A stretch of 64,000 nucleotides of DNA, taken from positions 1 to 64,000 of the forward strand of contig NZ_LFML01000159.1 in NCBI RefSeq assembly GCF_001044425.1. Direction: 5' to 3'. Of the stretch, positions 57,906 to 64,000 are shown piece by piece. Source of the DNA: Streptomyces roseus. Its GTDB lineage: Bacteria > Actinomycetota > Actinomycetes > Streptomycetales > Streptomycetaceae. The notes beneath the pieces are model-generated. The model was not told the origin of the DNA and did no database searches. It saw only the letters and a program-made list of their open reading frames with translations. Made by a program: the position numbers and the translations under genes. How positions within the stretch are numbered: the stretch's first letter is position 1; each line of letters starts with the position of its first letter.

Positions 57906-58697
57906 CTACTCCGCGGCCTTCCCGGCGCTCATGTCGCTCGGGTCGCCGCTGCTGCCGGCGGTGTTGCCGGCGCTCTTGTCCGCCGCGGCCCGGGCGGCCT
58001 TCTCGGCCTTCTCCGCGTCGGCGATCTGTCGCTTGGCGGCCGTCGCGTAGATGTCGACGTACTCCTGGCCGGACAGCTTCATGATCTCGTACATGACCTC
58101 GTCGGTCACCGAGCGCAGGATGAAGCGGTCTCCGTCCATGCCGTGGTAGCGGCTGAAGTCGAGCGGCTTGCCGATCCGGATGCCGGGGCGCATCAGTTTG
58201 GGGACGACCTTGCCGGGCGGCTGGATCTTCTCCGTGTCGATCATCGCGACGGGGATCACGGGCGCCCCGGTGGCCAGGGCCACGCGGGCCAGCCCGCCGG
58301 GCTTGCCGCGGTAGAGGCGGCCGTCGGGTGAACGGGTCCCCTCGGGGTAGATACCGAACAGCTCCCCGCGCTCGATGACGTCGATGCCGCTCTTGACCGC
58401 GGCCTCGCCCGCACCGCGCGCGCCGGAGCGGTCCACGGGGAGCTGGCCGACGCCCTTGAAGAAGGCGGCCGTCAGCTTGCCCTTGACGCCCGGGGAGGTG
58501 AAGTACTCCGCCTTCGCGATGAAGGTGACCTTCCGGTCCAGCACGGCGGGCAGGAAGAAGGAGTCCGAGAAGGACAGGTGGTTGCTCGCGAGGATCGCCG
58601 GCCCCTCGGCGGGAATGTTCTCGAGGCCCTCCACCCACGGCCTGAAGGCGAGCTTCAGGGACCCCCCGATGGAGAACTTCATTGCGCCGTAGATCAA
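57906..58697 (-). CDS. plsC: 1-acyl-glycerol-3-phosphate acyltransferase
   Basis: Acylates lysophosphatidic acid in phospholipid synthesis. The 263-aa product has the HX4D motif in NHLSFSD, the FGIYPEGTRSPDGRLYRGKPG glycerol-phosphate site, and VIPVAMIDT. A Lys/Ala-rich tail follows. A TTG at 58697 is chosen because AGGAAGG lies 8 nt upstream; an ATG five codons later has no ribosome site. Several paralogues occur in Streptomyces, so the symbol is a family assignment. Confidence 0.9.
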   Translation of the reverse strand: MIYGAMKFSIGGSLKLAFRPWVEGLENIPAEGPAILASNHLSFSDSFFLPAVLDRKVTFIAKAEYFTSPGVKGKLTAAFFKGVGQLPVDRSGARGAGEAAVKSGIDVIERGELFGIYPEGTRSPDGRLYRGKPGGLARVALATGAPVIPVAMIDTEKIQPPGKVVPKLMRPGIRIGKPLDFSRYHGMDGDRFILRSVTDEVMYEIMKLSGQEYVDIYATAAKRQIADAEKAEKAARAAADKSAGNTAGSSGDPSDMSAGKAAE

Positions 58698-58842
58698 CTG
58701 ATGCGCCTTCCTGTGTCTGTCGAACAGACCTTATCCCGTGGCTCGGGGCGGAGGGGGCGACGACCCTGGTCGGTGTCACCCCCGTCGCGTACGGTGAAGT
58801 CACACAGCGCTACGCACCCCCCACCCGTCGAAGGAGACCCTG

Positions 58843-59622
58843 GTGCCCGTCCTCCCTGGAGCCGAGCCGTTCCGCCACGAGGGCGGAGAGGTCGGTGTCC
58901 TCCTCTGCCACGGCTTCACCAGTACCGCTCAGTCCATGCGCCCGTGGGCGGAGTACCTGGCCGGGCAGGGTCTGACGGTTTCCGTGCCGCTGCTGCCCGG
59001 GCACGGGACGCGGTGGCAGGACATGCAGCTCACCGGCTGGCAGGACTGGTACGCCGAGGTGGACCGGGCGCTGCGGGAGCTGCTGGAGCGGTGCGCGAAG
59101 GTGTTCGTCTTCGGCCTGTCGATGGGCGGGGCGCTGACCCTGCGGCTGGCCGCCCGGCACGGGGACGCCGTGGCCGGCATCGTCCTCGTCAACCCGGTCA
59201 ACAAGATCAACGACCCGCTGGCCTTCGCGCTCCCGGTGGCCCAGCACTTCCTGCGCTCCACCCCGGGCATCGCGAGCGACATCGCGAAGCCGGGCGTCGC
59301 GGAGATCGGCTACACCCGGGTCCCGACCCGGGCCGCGGCCTCGCTGAAGCAGTTCCTGAAGCTGCTCGACACCGAGCTGCCGCAGGTCACGCAGCCGGTG
59401 CTGCTGCTGCACAGCCGGCAGGACCACGTCGTGGACCCGGCGGACTCGGCGCGGATCCTCGCGCGGATCTCTTCGACGGACGTCACCGAGACCCTGCTGG
59501 AACAGAGCTACCACGTCGCGACGTTGGACCATGACGCGGAGCAGATCTTCGCGGACAGTTTTGCGTTCGTCGGGCGGCTCGCGGAGAGCGTCGGCAGGGA
59601 GGGGGCGGCCAGCGGTGGCTGA
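58843..59622 (+). CDS. Alpha/beta hydrolase (carboxylesterase)
   Basis: The 259-aa serine hydrolase resembles the Est30/YvaK carboxylesterase group and monoacylglycerol lipases. It has GVLLCHGFTST oxyanion region, LPGHGTRWQDM, the nucleophile elbow GLSMGG (Ser near residue 95), an Asp in SRQDHVVDP and the catalytic His in QSYHVATLDHD. GTG at 58843 follows AAGGAG. It overlaps the next gene by 8 bp. Confidence 0.9.
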   Translation: MPVLPGAEPFRHEGGEVGVLLCHGFTSTAQSMRPWAEYLAGQGLTVSVPLLPGHGTRWQDMQLTGWQDWYAEVDRALRELLERCAKVFVFGLSMGGALTLRLAARHGDAVAGIVLVNPVNKINDPLAFALPVAQHFLRSTPGIASDIAKPGVAEIGYTRVPTRAAASLKQFLKLLDTELPQVTQPVLLLHSRQDHVVDPADSARILARISSTDVTETLLEQSYHVATLDHDAEQIFADSFAFVGRLAESVGREGAASGG

Positions 59623-60196
59623 GCACGAGGAGTCCCCGGGGGGTGTCCCCCCGCTGGACGAGGAGGCGGCCTGGGCGGCGATCGTCGCCGGGTACGGGCA
59701 GGAGCCGCCGGACCCGCCGGGGGCGAGGCCGTTCCGGCCGATCGAGAACCTGATGCTGCCGGAGGAGGACGTGGAGCCGGAGCCGCCGGCGGCCGCGCCG
59801 CCCGCGCCGGAGCCGCAGGCTCCGGCCGAGCAGGAGCCGCCCAGGGCGCTGGGCAGCTCGGTGGTGTTCGCGCCGGGTGTCGGGGTCGGCGCCGCGGGAC
59901 CCGGGAGCGGGCCCCGCGATCACACTCCGGCGGAGCCGGACGAGAAGGACGAGGGCCACTTCGTGCCCCCGGAGCCGGAGCTGCCGCAGGCGGACACGAC
60001 GGCGAAGTTCGCGTGGCTGGCGGTGGTGGGCGGGCCGGTGCTGCTGCTGGTGGCGGTGCTGTTGCAGTGGGAGATGACCTGGTGGCTCACGGCGCTGGGG
60101 ATCGGCGGTTTCCTGGGCGGCTTCGCGACGCTCGTCGCGCGGATGTCGCAGGGTGACGACGAGGACGACGACCCGGGCCGCGGCGCCGTCGTCTGA
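59615..60196 (+). CDS. Membrane protein with acidic Pro-rich N-terminus
   Basis: A 193-aa protein with a 135-residue Pro/Glu/Ala-rich, probably disordered cytoplasmic N-terminus and two adjacent membrane helices (FAWLAVVGGPVLLLVAVLLQW; WWLTALGIGGFLGGFATLVARM), then an acidic tail. Conserved next to this hydrolase in Streptomyces; function unknown. The GTG at 59615 overlaps the hydrolase end. Confidence 0.82.
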   Translation: MAEHEESPGGVPPLDEEAAWAAIVAGYGQEPPDPPGARPFRPIENLMLPEEDVEPEPPAAAPPAPEPQAPAEQEPPRALGSSVVFAPGVGVGAAGPGSGPRDHTPAEPDEKDEGHFVPPEPELPQADTTAKFAWLAVVGGPVLLLVAVLLQWEMTWWLTALGIGGFLGGFATLVARMSQGDDEDDDPGRGAVV

Positions 60197-60220
60197 CCTC
60201 CGCGGCGCCCCCCCCACGGC

Positions 60221-61048
60221 CTAGCTGTATTGACCCGGAGGGTTGTTCACGCGGCTGATGGGCGGGTGGCCGTCGAGTGCGGTGTGGCAGCGGTGGTGGT
60301 TGTAGGTGTGGAGGAAGTCTGCCAGGGCTTCGGTCCGCTCGGCGTTCGAGGTGTAGGGCCGCAGGTAGGCCCACTCATCGAGGAGGGTGCGGTTGAAGCG
60401 TTCGACTTTGCCGTTGGTCTGGGGGCGGTAGGGGCGGGTCTTCTTGTGGGTGATGCCGGCCGCGACCAGCGTCTGGGTGAAGAGTCTGGATTTGTAGCAG
60501 GAGCCGTTGTCGGTCAGGACGCGTCGACGGTGATGCCATGGTGGGTGAAGAAGGCTTGGGCCCGTTGCCAGAAGCCGGCTGCGGTCTCCTGCCGTTCGTT
60601 GGCCAGGACCTCGCTGTAGGCGAGGCGGGAGTGGTCGTCGACGGCGGAGTGGATGTAGCTGTAGCCGATCACCGGTGTGGAGTTCTTGCGCTGGTCGGTG
60701 GTGGCTTGGCGGTTGCGGTCGCCTGCTGTTCGGCCCACGGCCCGCCAGCCGCCGCCGTCGGGGATGTTGCCGAGTTTCTTGATGTCGAGATGGACCAGTT
60801 CGCCGGGTCGGGCCCGTTCGTAGCGGCGGATGATCCGGCCGGTGGGCCGGTCTAGGAACGCCAGGCGGTTCAGGCCGTGCCGCAGCAGGATCCGGTGGAC
60901 CGTGGAGGCGGGCAGGCCCACGATCGGGCCGATGCGGGCGGGGCCGAGCTTGCGATCGGTCCTCAGGCGGCAGACCTCGGCCTCGATTACGGCAGGGGTG
61001 CGGTGCGGGGTCGCATGCGGCGTGCTCGGGCGGTCGTGGAGTATATAA
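60221..61048 (-). pseudogene. IS481-family transposase, truncated and frameshifted
   Basis: Two minus-strand frames together encode an IS481-type DDE transposase. The first part (61048 down to about 60523) gives RPSTPHATPHRTPAVIEAEV, GPARIGPIVGLPASTVHRIL, HLDIKKLG, SAVDDHSRLAY and HHGITVD, then stops at 60514. The second part continues in another frame with VLTDNGSCYKSRLF, RPYRPQTNGKVERFNRTLLDEW and the normal end at 60221. One G missing near 60521-60523 explains the switch. The N-terminal HTH region is absent, cut off where the next element begins at 61049. It should be inactive. Confidence 0.88.
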
Positions 61049-62102
61049 AACTGCCGGACGTTGGTTACACATGGGTCTTCGAGTAGACGGAGATCTGCCA
61101 TGCCCCCTTCGCTGCAACAGCAGCAGGACCGTCAGGCCCAGCATCGCCTGGCAGTCCTGCGCCACGCCGAGGAAGTCACCGGGAACGTCGCGCTGACCTG
61201 CCGCTACTACGGCATCAGCCGCCCGTGCTTCTACAAATGGCTGCACCGCTACCAGGACGAGGGCCTCGAAGGTCTGCGGGACCGCTCCAGCAAGCCCCAC
61301 CACTGCCCCCACGCCACCGAGGCAGACGTCGTCAACAAGATCGTCTACTTGCGGCAGCACTACCACTTCGGCCCGATGAAGATCAAGATGTACCTCAAGC
61401 GGTACCACGACATCGACATCGCCTGCTCCGCCGTCTACCGCATCCTCAAGAAGCTCGGGATGAACCGCCTGCCGGCCTCACAGCGCTACACGCGGCACGA
61501 CAAGCGCTACACCCGCTACGAGAAGCAGCAGCCCGGCAACCGCGTCCAGATCGACGTAAAATTCATCGAACCCATCGTCCTCCCGAAACACACCCCAGCC
61601 GCGGTTCCGGTCACCGCAACGCTGCCCAAACGGCGGCGACGAGCGAAGTACTACCAGTTCACCGCCATCGACGACTGCACCCGGCTTCGGGTCCTGCGGA
61701 TCTACCCGCGATGCGACCAGAAGACCGCCGTGCAGTTCCTCGACTACGTCCTGGAGCGCCTGCCGTTCCGCGTCGAGGTGATCCAGACCGACAACGGAGC
61801 AGAGTTCCAGTCCGCCTTCCACTGGAACGTCCTCGACAAGGGCATCGCCCACACCTACATCAAACCGGCGTCACCGCACCTCAACGGCAAGGTCGAACGC
61901 TCCCACCGCATCGACGCCGAGGAGTTCTACCGCATGCTCGACGGCGTAGTCATCGATGACACCGGCGTCTTCAACGACAAACTCCGCGAGTGGGAGGACT
62001 ACTACAACTACCACCGCCCCCATGGCTCCCTCGGCGGCCAAACACCCTACGAACGCCTCAAGCAGAAGGCCCAGACCCCGGTGTAATCGAGCTACGGCAG
62101 TT
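61049..62102 (+). mobile_element. IS481-type insertion sequence
   Basis: About 1054 bp, bounded by imperfect 22-bp inverted repeats at 61049-61070 and 62081-62102 (17 of 22 match; both start AACTGCCG from outside). It holds one transposase gene whose stop lies in the right repeat. No target-site duplication is seen: left flank GTATATAA, right flank GCACACCT. This suggests loss of flanking DNA on one side. Confidence 0.8.
61100..62086 (+). CDS. IS481-family transposase
   Basis: The 328-aa protein has an N-terminal helix-turn-helix (LAVLRHAEEVTGNVALTCRYYGISRPCFYKWLHRYQDEGLEGLRDRS), an rve catalytic core with Asp in QIDVKFIEP, TAIDDCTRLRVLRIYP, Asp in IQTDNGAEFQS and Glu in LNGKVERSHRIDAEEFY, and the C-terminal YYNYHRPHGSLGGQTPYERL. 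All DDE residues are present and the frame is intact, so it may be active. ATG at 61100 is the most likely start. Confidence 0.93.
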   Translation: MPPSLQQQQDRQAQHRLAVLRHAEEVTGNVALTCRYYGISRPCFYKWLHRYQDEGLEGLRDRSSKPHHCPHATEADVVNKIVYLRQHYHFGPMKIKMYLKRYHDIDIACSAVYRILKKLGMNRLPASQRYTRHDKRYTRYEKQQPGNRVQIDVKFIEPIVLPKHTPAAVPVTATLPKRRRRAKYYQFTAIDDCTRLRVLRIYPRCDQKTAVQFLDYVLERLPFRVEVIQTDNGAEFQSAFHWNVLDKGIAHTYIKPASPHLNGKVERSHRIDAEEFYRMLDGVVIDDTGVFNDKLREWEDYYNYHRPHGSLGGQTPYERLKQKAQTPV

Positions 62103-62222
62103 GCACACCTAGAGGACATCGCTGCCAACGGCCTGCCCGCGGTGGAGGACTGCACCCCCTGGGAAGAGCTCCGCGAGGCCCACCTGGCCCGCCTTGCCGC
62201 GCAACGCCCGGCCGTCGCCTGA
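62103..62222 (+). pseudogene. Antitoxin 3' fragment cut by the insertion sequence
   Basis: Thirty-nine codons in frame from the right end of the insertion sequence: AHLEDIAANGLPAVEDCTPWEELREAHLARLAAQRPAVA. The stop overlaps the next ATG as TGATG, the usual toxin-antitoxin junction. Size and position suit the C-terminus of an antitoxin; its DNA-binding N-terminus and promoter are gone. Confidence 0.65.
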
Positions 62223-62518
62223 TGACCACACGTCGCGCCCGCATCGCCTTCTCCGACTCAGCAGCCAAGCAACTGGAGAACATCACCAGCGAGGCGGAAA
62301 TCCACGCGCTGGACCGCGCGCTGGTGGTCATCTCCGTCGACCCCGAGATCGGCGAGCCGATCCCCGGCGATACCGCCGGCCGCCAACTGCGACAGTACGC
62401 CGACGAACTCGAAGCCGTCCGCATCCTGTACTTCGTCACCGCCCTGCGCACGCTCGTAATCTCGGGTCGGGAGCGAATTAATGCTGGTCAGGGACGTGTG
62501 CACATGGCAGTGACATAA
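62222..62518 (+). CDS. RelE/ParE-like toxin, possibly altered C-terminus
   Basis: The 98-aa product resembles a RelE/ParE toxin: ARIAFSDSAAKQLENI at the start, then GDTAGRQLRQYADELEAVRILYFVTALRTLVI, which matches the family's terminal strand pattern. The last 18 residues (SGRERINAGQGRVHMAVT) do not look like the family, so the 3' end may have been replaced. The antitoxin gene in front is destroyed, so the toxin may be unexpressed or inactive. Identification is by pattern only. Confidence 0.6.
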   Translation: MTTRRARIAFSDSAAKQLENITSEAEIHALDRALVVISVDPEIGEPIPGDTAGRQLRQYADELEAVRILYFVTALRTLVISGRERINAGQGRVHMAVT

Positions 62519-62555
62519 GGGACGTTGGAGCGATAGGCCTACTGCTGGTGCGGGG

Positions 62556-63152
62556 TCAGAACAGTGTCCCCGGGGCCTCCGGCTCATCTGGGTTGGGCTC
62601 GACGGGGCACTCTTGGAGTGGGATGTTCAGGTGCTGAGCCATCGAGGCCAGCTCCGCGTATCGGGCGACCAGGGCATCGCGCTTCGCTGTGAGGTGCTTG
62701 CGTTGGAGGCTTTCGGCGGTGTTCTCCAGAGCGGTGGCCAGTTGGAGATGCGCCGGATTAACGCACCCTCGGCGGGCGCATGTGTGGTGGAGCTGCGCGC
62801 CTTCGGGGATTTTCCCGAATTTGGACTCATAGGCGAATCGGTGAGCGAGCTGCCTTTGGGTCCCGTCGGGTGTGTCCCAGGTCCACATCCCGTAGCGGTC
62901 CTCGTCGTCCCGTGACGCGTCCGGGATCTTCGCACCAGACCACAGCTGGCAGTCATCCGGCCCAGTAACGACCTTCTTCCAGAAACGCTCCTCAACGGTG
63001 CCGGTATCTATCCGGTGTCGGACGGCGAGAGGGTCACCGTTGGTGTTCAGTCGATAGAGGTGCTTCTTGCAGTAGCCCTTGCCGGCGTGCTTCCCCTCGC
63101 AGCCCTCGATGCCACAGCCGCGAGCTTCGCGTTCCTTAGGCCATCGAGGCAT
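62556..63152 (-). CDS. Zinc-finger HNH endonuclease B
   Basis: The 198-aa protein has an N-terminal C-C-H-C/H zinc-binding region (CGIEGCEGKHAGKGYCKKH), a linker TGTVEERFWKKVVTGPDDCQLWSG, and an HNH core AHRFAYESKFGKIPEGAQLHHTCARRGCVNPAHLQLATALEN with the H-H, C-x4-C, N and H residues. A helical Arg/Ala tail follows. GGAAGGGGG precedes the ATG at 63152. It overlaps the 3' end of the paralogous gene upstream by 17 bp. Similar phage HNH proteins cut DNA during packaging or homing. Confidence 0.85.
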   Translation of the reverse strand: MPRWPKEREARGCGIEGCEGKHAGKGYCKKHLYRLNTNGDPLAVRHRIDTGTVEERFWKKVVTGPDDCQLWSGAKIPDASRDDEDRYGMWTWDTPDGTQRQLAHRFAYESKFGKIPEGAQLHHTCARRGCVNPAHLQLATALENTAESLQRKHLTAKRDALVARYAELASMAQHLNIPLQECPVEPNPDEPEAPGTLF

Positions 63153-63795
63153 CGTTGCCCCCTTCCTGGTCGTCAATGGGAACATCCAGACCAAGAGCAG
63201 CCTCAAGAGCGGCAACGGCCGCGGTGAGCATCTCGATCTCACGCTCCAGGCTGATCCGCTGCTTCATCTCCAGGATGTTCGCAACGGCGTCGACGGACTG
63301 GAGATGGTCCGGGTTGGAGCACAGCCTCAAACCGCAGGTGTGGTGGACGACCCCCGACTCGGGCAAGGCGCCATGAGCCCAGCGATAGGCGACGTGGTGG
63401 GCATACTCAGTCGTCCACCTTCCATCGATCTTGACGCCTAGCTTGGGGTAGGGGCATCCCTTCGGTGACTCGGGCCAGAGCCAGTGGCCGTCAGGGGTGG
63501 GAATGACCTTCGCGAGCCATCGTTCCTCGATGGTGCCTCGGATTACCACTTTGGGGGCCACGGGCTGGCCTATCCGACGCTCGTTTGCGTCGTGGATCTT
63601 GCAGTAGCCGTTCGCGTGGTGTGGGCTCTCGCAACCCTTCACGTCGCCCCCGGTCCGCCCGTGGACCTGAACGCGCTCGATCTCGCCCCGCCGGTATGCC
63701 CTGCTCAAGCATGGGTTGCAGAGCTTCCGAGCCCACTGGGGCCGCTCGCAATCAGCCGCGGTGCACTTTTCGGTGCTTGGCGTGCGCTCCGCCAT
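63136..63795 (-). CDS. Zinc-finger HNH endonuclease A
   Basis: A 219-aa protein with two zinc-binding parts: a C-C-C-C finger (CTAADCERPQWARKLCNPC) and a C-H-C-H finger (CESPHHANGYCKIH). A linker GTIEERWLAKVIPTPDGHWLW follows, then an HNH core AHHVAYRWAHGALPESGVVHHTCGLRLCSNPDHLQSVDAVAN. It ends with a coiled-coil helix (EMKQRISLEREIEMLTAAVAALEAAL). It is clearly related to the next gene but has the extra N-terminal finger. ATG 63795 follows GAGAGG at 7 nt. Confidence 0.85.
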   Translation of the reverse strand: MAERTPSTEKCTAADCERPQWARKLCNPCLSRAYRRGEIERVQVHGRTGGDVKGCESPHHANGYCKIHDANERRIGQPVAPKVVIRGTIEERWLAKVIPTPDGHWLWPESPKGCPYPKLGVKIDGRWTTEYAHHVAYRWAHGALPESGVVHHTCGLRLCSNPDHLQSVDAVANILEMKQRISLEREIEMLTAAVAALEAALGLDVPIDDQEGGNDASMA

Positions 63796-63858
63796 GACGA
63801 GCCCTCTCTTCAATGGTCCCGTGGAGAGTAGCGGCCAGCAACGACAAGTGACGATGGA

Positions 63859-64000
63859 TCAGGCTAGCTGACCGTGATTCTGGCTGCGGATCATGCGGCG
63901 GAGGCTGGTGCGGGCGGCGCTGAGGTCGTCTTCGAGCTCGGCGACTCGCTGCTGGAGTTCCGCGTTCTGGGTGGTTGCCTGCCGTTCCGCTGTGGACAGT
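63859..64000 (-). CDS. Coiled-coil protein C-terminus (partial)
   Basis: Last 46 codons of a minus-strand gene entering from the right edge: a charged heptad-like helix with ERQATTQNAELQQRVAELEDD and the ending RMIRSQNHGQLA. It resembles the C-terminus of DUF6262-type proteins that accompany tyrosine recombinases in integrative elements. This is from memory and weak. Confidence 0.45.
   Translation of the reverse strand, partial: LSTAERQATTQNAELQQRVAELEDDLSAARTSLRRMIRSQNHGQLA

Noticed and set aside
60221-61408. 395-codon continuous frame as an intact transposase
   Set aside because: Only its C-terminal part is transposase; the rest is out of frame with the conserved sequence and runs into the next element.

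Overview
The window is high-GC actinobacterial chromosome, almost certainly Streptomyces. It carries the Streptomyces-type division and cell wall (dcw) cluster, with ileS and divIVA at one end and rsmH at the other and without mraZ, ftsA, murC or ddl. It also has GTG and TTG starts, many 4-bp GTGA or ATGA gene overlaps, a MacRS-like two-component pair, a PkaF-like PASTA kinase and DmdR/IdeR-type iron boxes. Gene order follows the S. coelicolor SCO2075-SCO2122 neighbourhood as I remember it. That comparison is from memory, not from a search.

Layout. Positions 1-51 look like the edge of an insertion sequence. Next come a histone-H1-like/DksA zinc-finger protein (minus strand), a T-box leader with ileS (plus), a strong hairpin and a tRNA-like element (minus). 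From 23424 down to 5179 runs the minus-strand dcw block: rsmH, ftsL, ftsI, murE, murF, mraY, murD, ftsW, murG, ftsQ, ftsZ, pgeF, yggS, sepF, yggT, divIVA. It has a recognisable promoter before rsmH and a second regulatory region before ftsZ. Divergent from rsmH is a beta-carbonic anhydrase, followed by a MoxR ATPase, a DUF58 protein and a transglutaminase (TgpA) protein. Positions 29.7-33.3 kb hold a TetR regulator, a YhgE/Pip membrane protein and an ABC-type ATPase with a TetR-like operator. A HEPN-domain protein, a methyltransferase, DUF3040 and DUF4126 proteins and a CrtI-like oxidoreductase follow.

Positions 37.9-53.6 kb are mostly cofactor and amino-acid metabolism: metF, thiE, a TPP riboswitch with thiO-thiS-thiG, a PASTA kinase, endonuclease IV, a molybdopterin oxidoreductase, bacterioferritin with its ferredoxin behind two iron boxes, class II DAHP synthase, and a fused TrpEG preceded by a Trp-Trp-Trp leader peptide and attenuator. 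Positions 53.6-60.2 kb hold a 2-hydroxyacid dehydrogenase, phosphofructokinase, macR/macS, a PlsC acyltransferase, a hydrolase and a small membrane protein.

From 60.2 kb to the end the content becomes accessory. A frameshifted IS481-type transposase remnant is cut by a second, apparently intact IS481-type element. That element also removed the start of a toxin-antitoxin operon. Beyond it are two tandem related zinc-finger HNH endonucleases and the end of a coiled-coil protein.

RNA-level control is concentrated here: an ileS T-box, a TPP riboswitch and a trp attenuator. At least seven genes appear to be leaderless, with a TAnnnT-like -10 box ending 6-7 nt before the start codon.
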